Below are positions 28,131 to 36,411 of a stretch of 64,000 bases of DNA, in pieces. Both the position numbers and the translations under genes were made by a program. The notes beneath the pieces were generated by a model that did no database searches, was not told the DNA's origin, and saw nothing but the letters and a program-made list of their open reading frames with translations. The DNA is from an uncultured Verrucomicrobiales bacterium (GTDB lineage: Bacteria > Verrucomicrobiota > Verrucomicrobiia > Verrucomicrobiales > Akkermansiaceae), in the NCBI GenBank assembly GCA_947039485.1, contig CAMQZC010000007.1, positions 29,181 to 93,180 of the forward strand. Reading direction: 5' to 3'. How positions within the stretch are numbered: the stretch's first letter is position 1; every line of letters begins with the position of its first letter.

Positions 28131-29173
28131 AAACTTCTCGTTTTTCGCAGTTTCTTGCTTCGGCCACCCACCACACCGCAGTAGCTAATGATACCCTCAC
28201 AGAGAGCATCCGCGAGCAAGTCCTGATAAGCGGCCGTGGCAATCTTTCGCCCCTCCTTGGGATGCGACACAAAGCCGCCCTCAAAAAGAATAGCAGGGCG
28301 ACGTATGGAGCAGAGCACCGAGAAACCCGCGCGCTTGATACCACGGTCAAATGCGCCAGTCTTCTTGATAGCGCGGCTATGTATCGCTGTTGCCAGCGCT
28401 ATATTCTCACTATCCTGATGATTCCCAGCAAGCACGGTCCTCAAACGCTTGCGAGCAAAGGGAGAGGTCGTACCCTGAGGCGCGAGGGTGAAGGTCTCGA
28501 TACCAAGCCCCTTTGTGCGGGCGGAGTTGTGATGAATACTCACAAAAATGCATTTTGGATATTTATTGGCAATCTCGACTCGCTGGCGCAGCGTCAGGAA
28601 GTAATCGCCACGACGCGTCATCACCACCCTCAACCCGCGCTTCTTGAGGCGCGTAGCAAGACGCTGCGCTAGCTGTAAGTTCACCACCTTCTCACATGAG
28701 TAGGCACTCACAGCCCCAGCATCATGCCCACCATGGCCCGCATCAATAACAACCGTGTTGACAGGTCCCGTATCGCGCGAGTAGCGAGGACGCAGCACTG
28801 GATCCACCAGCTTCTTCACATCAGTTGTGGAGATTAGCAGGTAATTGCCCGAGGCAATCACGGGAAAAGAGAGCATGTAGCGGTAATTGTTTACATAAAA
28901 ATCCTTACTCCCTGCGCGGAAGGAGATATAGCGATTTTTCGCCCCGTAGGTCTTGTATCCCTTGCGGCTCACCGCCTTCATTGCGCGAAAACCATAGAAG
29001 CGACAGAGGTCATCCATCTTGATATAAGTCGCACCACCTTGACGATAGAGAGCCCAAGACCCACCCGTGCGTGCGACTGTCTTACTCACGACACGCTGCG
29101 CCATAACAGGAGCCGGCCCTAACACGAGCAAACAACAAAGCCAGAGCAGACATTTCACGCAGTTAGTCATCAT
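28127..29173 (-). CDS. N-acetylmuramoyl-L-alanine amidase (AmiC-like, Amidase_3)
   Basis: Cleaves the bond between MurNAc and L-Ala of peptidoglycan in the periplasm. 348 aa from the ATG at 29173 (a second ATG follows directly). Signal peptide to APVMAQ (residue 26); a small beta domain (about 38-130) like copper amine oxidase-N/stalk domains; then Amidase_3 with zinc ligands His147 (IDAGHGG), Glu161 (CEKVVNLQL), His214 (SIHHN) and catalytic Glu298 (ILFEGGF). No autoinhibitory helix is obvious between the strands. Own promoter upstream; the dead paralogue follows in the same transcript. Confidence 0.92.
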   Translation of the reverse strand: MMTNCVKCLLWLCCLLVLGPAPVMAQRVVSKTVARTGGSWALYRQGGATYIKMDDLCRFYGFRAMKAVSRKGYKTYGAKNRYISFRAGSKDFYVNNYRYMLSFPVIASGNYLLISTTDVKKLVDPVLRPRYSRDTGPVNTVVIDAGHGGHDAGAVSAYSCEKVVNLQLAQRLATRLKKRGLRVVMTRRGDYFLTLRQRVEIANKYPKCIFVSIHHNSARTKGLGIETFTLAPQGTTSPFARKRLRTVLAGNHQDSENIALATAIHSRAIKKTGAFDRGIKRAGFSVLCSIRRPAILFEGGFVSHPKEGRKIATAAYQDLLADALCEGIISYCGVVGGRSKKLRKTRSL

Positions 29174-29185
29174 AATTCGCGTTAA

Positions 29186-29214
29186 AGAATAACATTTCAC
29201 CACCGCTAGAGCAA
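29186..29214 (-). promoter_or_regulatory. promoter of the amidase pair
   Basis: Minus strand TTGCTC (29214-29209), 17-bp spacer, TATTCT (29191-29186), 12 nt to the ATG at 29173. Confidence 0.6.
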
Positions 29215-29264
29215 GAAAAAAGCCCCCGTCTGACGCAAAACACAAATAGAAATCAATAAAATGC

Positions 29265-29293
29265 TTGACTTAACTCTAGCTTGAAGTTAGACT
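29265..29293 (+). promoter_or_regulatory. promoter of the barrel-protein gene
   Basis: TTGACT (29265-29270), 17-bp spacer, TAGACT (29288-29293). Unlike most promoters here it leaves a leader of about 63 nt before the ATG at 29363. Confidence 0.65.
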
Positions 29294-29362
29294 GCACTCG
29301 AGCATTTAGGATTCGCACTCGCAACGAGCAAGAATCACAGGCTTTCGACCACATACAAAACT

Positions 29363-30334
29363 ATGAAGATTATTCAGCAATCCGCTCTTCTCCTCACCGC
29401 TCTCTGCGCACCTGTTCTAGCCGGTACGACTAGCCTCGTCTCCGCTCCTCCCGAGGTAGTGCTCCCCGAGGCAAAGCCCTTCTTCACGGGCTCCTTCACC
29501 ACTGCTTGGCAGAGCAACTACACAGGCCGCGGCTACGTTGTCTCACGCCAAGGTCTCCAAGGAGAAGGCTGCGTCTACAACATTCTCAGGCTCAATCACG
29601 ACATTGGCGATAGCAAGTGGAGCTACAATGGCATTATGACTTACAATATTGCCTACTCCGGTCACAGCCTCTTTGGCACACCCGCCATCAACCCCAGCCT
29701 CCTTCCTGCCGGCGCACCCGCAATGCGTTTACCCGAGGCAAACCTTGAGAACGAGTTCATCTTTCTCACCGAGCTCAAGTACACCGCAAACGAGAAGTTC
29801 AACATTGGCTTCGGTCATAACTTCGTCCACGGTGGTATTCTCGGCGTGATGGCCAAGCACTTCGCCGACAAGGATCACTCCTACGTTAACGAATTCTTCA
29901 TCAACCCTGAGTACAACCCCTACCAGTGGGCCAGCCTCTCCTGCCGCGTCCGCTACAGCACATCAGGCGTCAAGGGCTGGTGGTTCGAACCAACCGTTGC
30001 CTTCAAGGCTCCCGTCATCGGCACTCCCGAGGACGTAACGCTCGCAGCAATCCTCTCCTTCCACGTTGCATTGACTGCTGACTACTTCCAAGAATACCAT
30101 GGCGCATGCTCCAACGGCTCCCAAGCCTTCTGGATCAAGCTTGCCACACCTTGGTTTGTCACGGATGACAAGCGCCTCATCATCACCCCATCCCTCAGCG
30201 CCAACTGGCTTGGTAAAGGAGCATTGAAAGCCAACAAGAAATCTGGCTACAAGGCTGCTACCCTCGACAACAACGCTGTACCCTTCCAGACCTTTGCTGT
30301 TGTAGCAAACGTTGCCGTGACCTACACATTCTAA
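29363..30334 (+). CDS. outer membrane beta-barrel protein, unknown function
   Basis: 323 aa with a signal peptide (MKIIQQSALLLTALCAPVLAG). The mature part is rich in alternating aromatic/hydrophobic strands (TTAWQSNYTGRGYVV, WSYNGIMTYNIAYSG, KFNIGFGHNFVHGG, FAVVANVAVTYTF) and ends with Phe, as outer-membrane barrels do. About 12 strands are plausible. No porin family is recognised; the opening FTTAWQSNYTGRGY recalls MetA/TorF-like barrels of uncharacterised type. Codon use is strongly C-biased, hinting at high expression. Single-gene unit. Confidence 0.8.
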   Translation: MKIIQQSALLLTALCAPVLAGTTSLVSAPPEVVLPEAKPFFTGSFTTAWQSNYTGRGYVVSRQGLQGEGCVYNILRLNHDIGDSKWSYNGIMTYNIAYSGHSLFGTPAINPSLLPAGAPAMRLPEANLENEFIFLTELKYTANEKFNIGFGHNFVHGGILGVMAKHFADKDHSYVNEFFINPEYNPYQWASLSCRVRYSTSGVKGWWFEPTVAFKAPVIGTPEDVTLAAILSFHVALTADYFQEYHGACSNGSQAFWIKLATPWFVTDDKRLIITPSLSANWLGKGALKANKKSGYKAATLDNNAVPFQTFAVVANVAVTYTF

Positions 30335-30354
30335 CCCAACAGCCAACTTTTTAG

Positions 30355-30383
30355 TTGGAGTTGAGTCCAAGAGCTGATATAAT
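30355..30383 (+). promoter_or_regulatory. promoter of the acyl-AMP ligase gene
   Basis: TTGGAG (30355-30360), 17-bp spacer, perfect TATAAT (30378-30383). The expected start near 30390 gives a leader of about 78 nt that contains the hairpin at 30404. Confidence 0.6.
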
Positions 30384-30403
30384 TAGTCCTGAGTTCAAAT
30401 TGG

Positions 30404-30434
30404 AGCCGCCTTGCAGAACCTGCATGGCGGCTTT
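30404..30434 (+). terminator. hairpin in the ligase leader
   Basis: AGCCGCC (30404-30410) pairs with GGCGGCT (30426-30432), with an inner TGCA/TGCA extension, then TTT. It can end transcripts from the barrel-protein gene, and it also lies inside the leader made from the promoter at 30355, so it may attenuate the ligase. Confidence 0.6.
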
Positions 30435-30467
30435 CTGTATACACTAACTTCCCAACCAACAACAGCT

Positions 30468-32651
30468 ATGTCAGCCCCCACCATTCTCGGAAGCGAGCGC
30501 ATCCCCAGCAAGCCCGCCCTCCTCTTTCCCAACCGCATAAGCTGTGCAGGGCTCAAAGCGCTCCACAAAATTTGCAAGGGGCAGCTGAGCATTCTCATCG
30601 AGCGCAACTTCCGACCCGGCGCCGAGATGCAAGCCCTCATCAGCAAACTGAGAATGAACACCATTGACTTTGACCTACGTCAGGCAAAGCCCTACCTCGT
30701 GCGCGATCTCATCATCTGTGAATTTGATGCAGGCAAGCACGTCATCTTCCTCCCCGGCGTCATTAGCAGCTGCCCCGCAGGACTCAGCAATATCCCTGCC
30801 CCCTACCTCATGCAGCTAGGCAGCCTCCATATCGCCCCCTTACCTATCTTCTGCTGCTGCTATGGCAACAGCGTGCGTGATATCGTCTGCAACGAGGCGC
30901 GCAAAGGCATCAGCGAGCTCATGTGCATCCTGCCCCGCCTCGCCCCCGGCCCTCAAGCTGGTGAGCGATGCCTCGCAGCATGGATGAGCTGCGGCGAGGA
31001 GCAGTTTCGCAAGCAACCCCACCTCAACAAATCACTCACCAGCACACTCGTGCGCGCCCTCTGCGAGAACCGTAAGGCGCAGGTCACCGACGGCATGACC
31101 AACAATTCGCTGAGCTACTTTAAGATTCTTGGCGTCTCTATGACAGTCGCTCGCCAGCTACAACAACGTGACGACAAGAGAATCGGCATCATCCTGCCCC
31201 CTGGCCCCGGTGCCATCATCGCCACCCTCGCCTGCCTGCTCGCAGGGCTCACCCCCGTGATGATTAACTACGCCTCCTCACGAACTGCCTTTGAGAGCAG
31301 CGCTAGTCAAGCAGGACTCAAGAGCTACATCACCGCGCGCAAGTTCATGGAGAAGCTCCCCCAATTCTCTTGGCCAGCGCAGCAACAGCTCATCATCGTT
31401 GAGGACCTGCTCGCCAACCTCAGCAAGCCCATGCTCGCCGCCAACGTCCTCACCGCCAAAATCGCACCCGCCGCCCTCATCTGCCGCATGTTTGACACCG
31501 AGGCTAGGAGAGGAGACGATGAGGCCATCCTCCTCTTTACCAGCGGCTCCTCAGGCGACCCCAAGGGCGTCGCCCTGAGCCACCGCATGATCATGGCAAA
31601 TGCCGCGCAATGCGCCTGCCGCCTCAACCTCCTGGATCATGAGGCATTCCTTGGCAACCTGCCAATCTTCCACAGCTTCGGGCTCACCATCACCATGATC
31701 GTACCCCTGCTCTGCGGATTTGACCTCGTGACCTACCCCAGCCCCACCGATGCTAAGAAGCTCTGCGAGCTCGTCGCAGATAACAAGCTCACCCTCGTGT
31801 GCTCCACCCCCACCTTTGCGCGTGCTATGCTGCGACGAGCCAAGCCTAACACCTTCCACTCCGTACGCCACTTTATCGTCGGTGCAGAGAAGCTCCATAA
31901 GCAGCTGCGTGACGAGTTCATGAACACATGCGGTGTAGAGCTGCTTGAGGGCTACGGGCTCACTGAGGCAACTCCCGTCTGTGCCGTCAACCTGCCTGAC
32001 GCCCGGCCCCTCAACTCCACCCCCTATTACCTGCCCGGCAACACCCATGGCAGCATCGGCACCCCCCTGCCCGGCATCGCGGTACGCATCACCGACATTG
32101 ACGATGAGAGCAAGGAAATCCCATTCAGCGAGCAAGGTATGATCTGGCTCAAGGGCGCCAATATCTTTAGCGGCTACGTCGGACAGTCACCCTTTCCCTC
32201 CGAGATTTTCCGTGATGGATGGTTCAAGACTGGCGATTTGGGCAGCATGAATCTCAATGGCTTCATCACCCTCGGAGGCCGACTCTCCCGATTTTCCAAG
32301 ATTGGTGGGGAGATGGTACCCCATGAAGGGGTCGAGCAGCTCATCTATGACATCCTCGGACTCGACCCCAACGCCCCAGAACAATGCCTTAGCATCACAG
32401 GTGTGAGTGACGAGCAAAAGGGCGAAGCCCTCGTCCTGCTCACCACCTTGGATGAACACCGACACGAGAGCCAGCAAAAGAAATACATCACCAGCATCCG
32501 CACAGAGATGATGGCGCGGCACATCCCTGCCCTCTGGAGCCCCAAATACATTGTCCCAGTCGAGAGCATCCCCGTACTCGCCAGCGGCAAGCTCGACCTG
32601 CGTAACGGAAAACTCCTCGCAGAAGAAGCCCTCTGCATCAAAGCCCTCTAA
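30468..32651 (+). CDS. Aas-like acyl-AMP ligase with degenerate acyltransferase-like N-terminus
   Basis: 727 aa from the ATG at 30468. The C-terminal two thirds is an AMP-forming acyl-CoA/acyl-ACP synthetase: P-loop FTSGSSGDPKGVALSH near 357-372, ELLEGYGLTEATPVCAVN, GWFKTGDLG, and GGRLSRFSKIGGEMVPHEGVEQ. That last motif is typical of Aas/2-acyl-GPE synthetase relatives. Residues about 15-200 sit where Aas has its PlsC acyltransferase; GKHVIFLPGVISSCPAGL resembles the PlsC FPEGTRS block, but HX4D is missing and the Glu is lost, so this half is probably inactive. Likely role: activation of free fatty acids for lipid remodelling. The start chosen follows the leader hairpin. Confidence 0.85.
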   Translation: MSAPTILGSERIPSKPALLFPNRISCAGLKALHKICKGQLSILIERNFRPGAEMQALISKLRMNTIDFDLRQAKPYLVRDLIICEFDAGKHVIFLPGVISSCPAGLSNIPAPYLMQLGSLHIAPLPIFCCCYGNSVRDIVCNEARKGISELMCILPRLAPGPQAGERCLAAWMSCGEEQFRKQPHLNKSLTSTLVRALCENRKAQVTDGMTNNSLSYFKILGVSMTVARQLQQRDDKRIGIILPPGPGAIIATLACLLAGLTPVMINYASSRTAFESSASQAGLKSYITARKFMEKLPQFSWPAQQQLIIVEDLLANLSKPMLAANVLTAKIAPAALICRMFDTEARRGDDEAILLFTSGSSGDPKGVALSHRMIMANAAQCACRLNLLDHEAFLGNLPIFHSFGLTITMIVPLLCGFDLVTYPSPTDAKKLCELVADNKLTLVCSTPTFARAMLRRAKPNTFHSVRHFIVGAEKLHKQLRDEFMNTCGVELLEGYGLTEATPVCAVNLPDARPLNSTPYYLPGNTHGSIGTPLPGIAVRITDIDDESKEIPFSEQGMIWLKGANIFSGYVGQSPFPSEIFRDGWFKTGDLGSMNLNGFITLGGRLSRFSKIGGEMVPHEGVEQLIYDILGLDPNAPEQCLSITGVSDEQKGEALVLLTTLDEHRHESQQKKYITSIRTEMMARHIPALWSPKYIVPVESIPVLASGKLDLRNGKLLAEEALCIKAL

Positions 32652-32726
32652 GCGCGACGACTAATCGGTCCTACCCCACGACCCCCTTCATGCGCTAGCT
32701 CGACTCACACTCAATCTAGCACAAGG

Positions 32727-32773
32727 AAAAAAGGGCGCCGAGGCAATGATTGCCCCTGCGCCCCTTTTTTTAA
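32727..32773. terminator. bidirectional terminator between ligase and DJ-1 genes
   Basis: An A-run, AAGGGCGCC..GGCAA, loop, TTGCC..GCGCCCCTT and a T-run form a long stem with A-tract and T-tract at opposite ends, suited to both converging genes. Confidence 0.75.
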
Positions 32774-32788
32774 TAAGATTAAAGCAAA

Positions 32789-33340
32789 TTAAAGCACACA
32801 CATCTCTTGACGCAGCGCTGAGACTCGATCCCCAAGCCCCAGATAGCAAGCCACGGCAAAGCCAAACTCAAGAGCAGCACCGGGCCCGCGACCCGTCACA
32901 ATATTGCCATCAATCACGGTTGGTGCATCACTGATGCTCTCCACCGACTTCAAATCATCGGTCACCGCAGCGAGAGGATAGCAAGTCACCTTGCGATTAG
33001 TCAACACACCAGCAGCCTCAAGAGCGATCGGAGCTGCGCAAATGGCCGCTACCAGATTTTTGGCAGCATGCATCTCTCTGACAAGCTCCAGCACAGCTGG
33101 CGTATCGCGCAGCAACCAAGAGCCTGGGCCACCGGGGAGAATCACACCGTCATACTGCGAGGCATCGACATCAGCTAAGAGCATATCGGCCTCAACGACA
33201 AGGCTATGCGCTCCAGTTACACGACAAGATTCAACGCCAACAAGCAGCAATTTCACATCCAAACGACGCAGTATATCAACTGGAGCCGAGAGTTCAATCT
33301 CCTCAAAACCGGGAGCCACTAAAACAAGAATAGGGTTCAT
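32789..33340 (-). CDS. DJ-1/PfpI family protein
   Basis: 183 aa. The nucleophile Cys lies in AAICAAPIALEAAG; the early Glu is in APGFEEIELSAPVDILRR; the ILPGGPGSWLLRD block and GRGPGAALEFGFAVA complete the YajL/DJ-1 pattern. Proposed roles in the family are repair of glycated or oxidised proteins and chaperoning; the exact activity is debated. The start is taken at the ATG at 33340 because a consensus promoter ends 6 nt before it; a start five codons upstream would lie inside the -10 box. Confidence 0.93.
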   Translation of the reverse strand: MNPILVLVAPGFEEIELSAPVDILRRLDVKLLLVGVESCRVTGAHSLVVEADMLLADVDASQYDGVILPGGPGSWLLRDTPAVLELVREMHAAKNLVAAICAAPIALEAAGVLTNRKVTCYPLAAVTDDLKSVESISDAPTVIDGNIVTGRGPGAALEFGFAVACYLGLGDRVSALRQEMCVL

Positions 33341-33346
33341 CTCTAA

Positions 33347-33376
33347 ATTATACACGAAACACCCCAGAGAGGTAAA
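33347..33376 (-). promoter_or_regulatory. promoter of the DJ-1 gene
   Basis: Minus strand TTTACC (33376-33371), 18-bp spacer, TATAAT (33352-33347), 6 nt to the ATG: a leaderless arrangement. Confidence 0.7.
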
Positions 33377-33412
33377 GCTTGAAGCGTGACAAGGAGACTA
33401 GAGATGCCAATA

Positions 33413-33447
33413 TAAAAGAAGCCAAGTGCATCTAACACCTGGCTTCT
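33413..33447 (-). terminator. ftsZ terminator
   Basis: Minus strand AGAAGCCAGGTG (33447-33436) pairs with CACTTGGCTTCT (33428-33417) with one mismatch, followed by TTTAT. It lies just after the ftsZ stop. Confidence 0.75.
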
Positions 33448-33469
33448 CCTAAAAAAATCTACCTCAGCC

Positions 33470-34975
33470 TCAACGAGATGGGTAGAGATTGCGCACATCA
33501 TGGTACCTGAGTGAAGGCGGCGTATCAAGATCATCATCATCAGGCAGAGAACTACTCGACATGGCAGCAGGCTTGATCGAGGCTAGAGCTTCATCATCGA
33601 GACCTAAGTCCTCAATAGACACAGCCGCAGTACCCTGCTCCATATCCATCAGGCTACCCTGCATCAAATTTTTCGCAGGCGCAGACTTGGGCGCGTAAGC
33701 CTCATCAGCGTACGAATCATCTGCATAATTAGAGACATAGCGAGTCCTCGACTCGTCGGACTCAGCCATGTAATCATCATCATCTGACTCAGGGTCAACT
33801 TCCTGCTCGGGCTCAATCTCAGGGTCAACTTCCAACGCAGGCTCAACCCAAGCATCCTCAGTAGCGTCATCCTCGGAAAGCTCTACAGCGAGTAGGTCAG
33901 GGCGCGGGGATGCAGGCTTTTGTGGCATCTCAAGCTCAGATGAAATCAGAGCGCTAGCAGCCAGTTCAACCACCTTCTCAGCCTCCAAACGAGCCTCCTT
34001 TTGAGACTGGATTTCTTTGGCATCAATGGAGGCAATGAGCATCACGCGCAGCTCGCCTTCGAGCTGAGGCTTCACCGCGGCTCCCAAGAAAATCTCCACA
34101 TCCTGCGAGGACAATGCGCGACGCAGCGTGTCACCCACCTCGCGAATCTCATGCAGAGCCAGTGATTCACCACCTGACACATGCACAATAATGCGCTTGG
34201 CTGATTGATAGGCTGATTCATAGCTCATCAGAGGTGAGGCGAGCGCGTCAGCAATCGCCTCCGCCGCGCGATTCTTACCACGGGCGACGCCAAGACCAAA
34301 GATACAGCGAGCATTCTCACCATCCAAGACAGCTAACAACTCATCGAGACCCAAGTTAATGAGACCCGGGGAGGAGGCCAGCATCGGCACCGAAGCCGTC
34401 GCACGAGCAAGGAGGCGATCAGCCTCCGCAAAAACAGCATGAGCACCACCATGTGAGGCAAAAAGCCCCTCCATGTAATCATTCTCAAAGCAAAAAACAA
34501 TATGGGAGCTCTCTCGAATACCCCTCAGAGCAGCCTCAGCCTGACTGCGCCTGCGAGCACCCTCGAAATCAAAGGGCATCACCGCCACCGTCACCAAAAA
34601 GACACCAGCCTCACGAGCCAGTCGCGTCAGCACAGGCGAGACGCCTGAGCCTGTGCCACCACCGAGACCCACCACGAGCACGAGGAGGCGCAAGCCTCGC
34701 AGCATCTCCTTAATCTGAGTCTCAGACTCCATAGCCGCGCGGCGACCCACCTCCGGATCACCTCCAGAGCCCATGCCATGTGTGATATTGCGGCCCAGCT
34801 GGATAAACTCCGCGGGGCAACCACGACCGATGCGCTCATCTAGCGACATGGAGAAAAGCTGCACCCCACTGGACTGTGAGCTTGCAAAGCACTGGAGCAC
34901 ATTGGAACCTGCGCCACCCAGTCCTAAGATAGCAACACCATTCTCCGCCTGTGGGACACCTTGATAAGAGAGCAT
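33470..34975 (-). CDS. ftsZ: cell division protein FtsZ (divergent)
   Basis: Tubulin-like GTPase of the division ring, 501 aa. LGLGGAGSNVL opens the nucleotide fold, the tubulin signature GLGGGTGSG is at residues 103-111, and FDFEGARRRSQAEAAL is kept. The T7 synergy loop reads GLINLGLDEL: Asn207 is kept, but the positions equal to E. coli Asp209 and Asp212 are Gly209 and Glu212. After about residue 320 comes a long acidic linker and the tail TPPSLRYHDVRNLYPSR, a poor match to the usual DIPAFLRKQ peptide. ftsZ follows ftsA by 40 bp. Divergent FtsZ is known from Verrucomicrobia. Confidence 0.93.
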   Translation of the reverse strand: MLSYQGVPQAENGVAILGLGGAGSNVLQCFASSQSSGVQLFSMSLDERIGRGCPAEFIQLGRNITHGMGSGGDPEVGRRAAMESETQIKEMLRGLRLLVLVVGLGGGTGSGVSPVLTRLAREAGVFLVTVAVMPFDFEGARRRSQAEAALRGIRESSHIVFCFENDYMEGLFASHGGAHAVFAEADRLLARATASVPMLASSPGLINLGLDELLAVLDGENARCIFGLGVARGKNRAAEAIADALASPLMSYESAYQSAKRIIVHVSGGESLALHEIREVGDTLRRALSSQDVEIFLGAAVKPQLEGELRVMLIASIDAKEIQSQKEARLEAEKVVELAASALISSELEMPQKPASPRPDLLAVELSEDDATEDAWVEPALEVDPEIEPEQEVDPESDDDDYMAESDESRTRYVSNYADDSYADEAYAPKSAPAKNLMQGSLMDMEQGTAAVSIEDLGLDDEALASIKPAAMSSSSLPDDDDLDTPPSLRYHDVRNLYPSR

Positions 34976-34979
34976 AATC

Positions 34980-35008
34980 GTTATAAATTATTAAATTGAG
35001 GGTATAAA
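34980..35008 (-). promoter_or_regulatory. possible internal ftsZ promoter
   Basis: In the 40-bp ftsA-ftsZ gap: TTTATA (35008-35003), 17-bp spacer, TATAAC (34985-34980), 4 nt before the ftsZ ATG. The gap is very AT-rich, so a chance match is possible. Confidence 0.45.
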
Positions 35009-35015
35009 AGAGAGT

Positions 35016-36233
35016 TTAGCGGCCGCGCTTAAAGAAATTCATCATTCGACCAAAAACACCAGCCTGACTCTTGCGAGTCACATCATCATCAAAGCGCTGC
35101 GCATAGCGAATCAGGCCAATAGCGGTGCAATAGCGAGGATCGAGCAGGTAGGAGTGCTTCTCACCTGCTGGCAGACTGGCAGGCTGGTAGACACGCACAC
35201 CAAACACACGCTCAGCGAGCGTATCGAGACCGCGCATCATACTCGTACCGCCAGAGAGATACACACTCATGCCATGACGCTTCCATATCTCAGCGGGGAT
35301 GCGATTGCGCACAATAACGAGAGTATCGGCCAAGCGCTCAAAAATAATACGATTGAGCACACCGCGAGGGATACGCGCATCATGCATACCCAAACGCTCA
35401 GTATATTGAGCATAGGAGCCATCCTTCTGATCGCCCATCGCATTACCCTCCGTGCACTTGAGCACCTCGGCAGCCTGCTTGCTCATACGCTCTGGGCTCA
35501 AGCTAATGATGTCCTGATTAATATTATTACCACCGACAGGCACGCAGCCCGAGGCCACAATATCGCCATCAGCGTAGCAGATAAAATCCGTTGTCCCTGC
35601 ACCAATATCAATCAGCAGGGCACCTGTCACTTTTTGCTGGCGGGTCAGCACAAATTGAGCCGTCGCCAAAGGCGCAAAAACCAAATCTTCCACCTCAAGC
35701 GGCACCTGACGAGCGCAGAGCAGCGAGTTCTGGAATCGCGTCTTAACCCCGTGCATCACATGGCAGTTCACATCCAGCGTGCGCCCCGTCAGACCGAGAG
35801 GATGCAGCGTAGGAGTCCCTCCATCAATTGAGTATCCGCTAAGCTCCTGATTGAGGATGAACTGATCAGAGCCAATGTCCATATTCTCAGCCTTCTCACG
35901 GGCGTGGGAAATATGCCTCTCATCAATCACCTCCTCATTCTCAGGCAGGCGAAATGAGCCAGCATTATCAGCGCCGACAACATGCCCACCCGTCACAGAG
36001 AGAAAGACATTGAGAATATCCACATTCGCATGATCCTGAGCAAGCTGCCAAGCATCGCAGATACACTGACGTACCATAGCAGGATCATGGATCTCGCCCT
36101 TGCGCACACCTGCTGAGGGAGCCTCTCCAATACCGATAATCGTCGCCGTAGCATCAGGGCGAATCTCCCCGACAACCATGCAAGTTTTAGAAGTACCAAT
36201 TTCGAGACCGACGTGAATTTTTGATTGAGCCAT
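35016..36233 (-). CDS. ftsA: cell division protein FtsA
   Basis: Actin-like membrane tether of FtsZ, 405 aa from the ATG at 36233 (MAQSKIHVGLEIGTSKTCMVVGE). Actin-fold blocks: phosphate 1 GLEIGTSKT, phosphate 2 LLIDIGAGTTDFICYADG, adenosine motif VYLSGGTSMMRGLDTLAERVFG. The 1C subdomain lies near residues 85-165. The C-terminal GRMMNFFKRGR is the amphipathic membrane-targeting helix expected for FtsA. No ftsQ or mur genes precede it; the neighbours are a lipoprotein and smpB. Confidence 0.95.
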   Translation of the reverse strand: MAQSKIHVGLEIGTSKTCMVVGEIRPDATATIIGIGEAPSAGVRKGEIHDPAMVRQCICDAWQLAQDHANVDILNVFLSVTGGHVVGADNAGSFRLPENEEVIDERHISHAREKAENMDIGSDQFILNQELSGYSIDGGTPTLHPLGLTGRTLDVNCHVMHGVKTRFQNSLLCARQVPLEVEDLVFAPLATAQFVLTRQQKVTGALLIDIGAGTTDFICYADGDIVASGCVPVGGNNINQDIISLSPERMSKQAAEVLKCTEGNAMGDQKDGSYAQYTERLGMHDARIPRGVLNRIIFERLADTLVIVRNRIPAEIWKRHGMSVYLSGGTSMMRGLDTLAERVFGVRVYQPASLPAGEKHSYLLDPRYCTAIGLIRYAQRFDDDVTRKSQAGVFGRMMNFFKRGR

Positions 36234-36288
36234 AAGTGTAAACGCTAATAGAGATACGCCTCTGCGAAAGCAGATGGGCAACAAAGGG

Positions 36289-36318
36289 AGTATAGCATGA
36301 TGCATTCACATCAAGCAA
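36289..36318 (-). promoter_or_regulatory. ftsA promoter
   Basis: Minus strand TTGCTT (36318-36313), 18-bp spacer, TATACT (36294-36289), leaving a leader of about 50 nt to the ATG at 36233. Confidence 0.6.
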
Positions 36319-36411
36319 GCACTTACTCTCACCTCAAATACCAATTTCATTCAAGACCGCCAAGCAAGACATCAACTCAGCAGAAGCCCCCCCCGCCTGA
36401 ATGTAGCTCGC

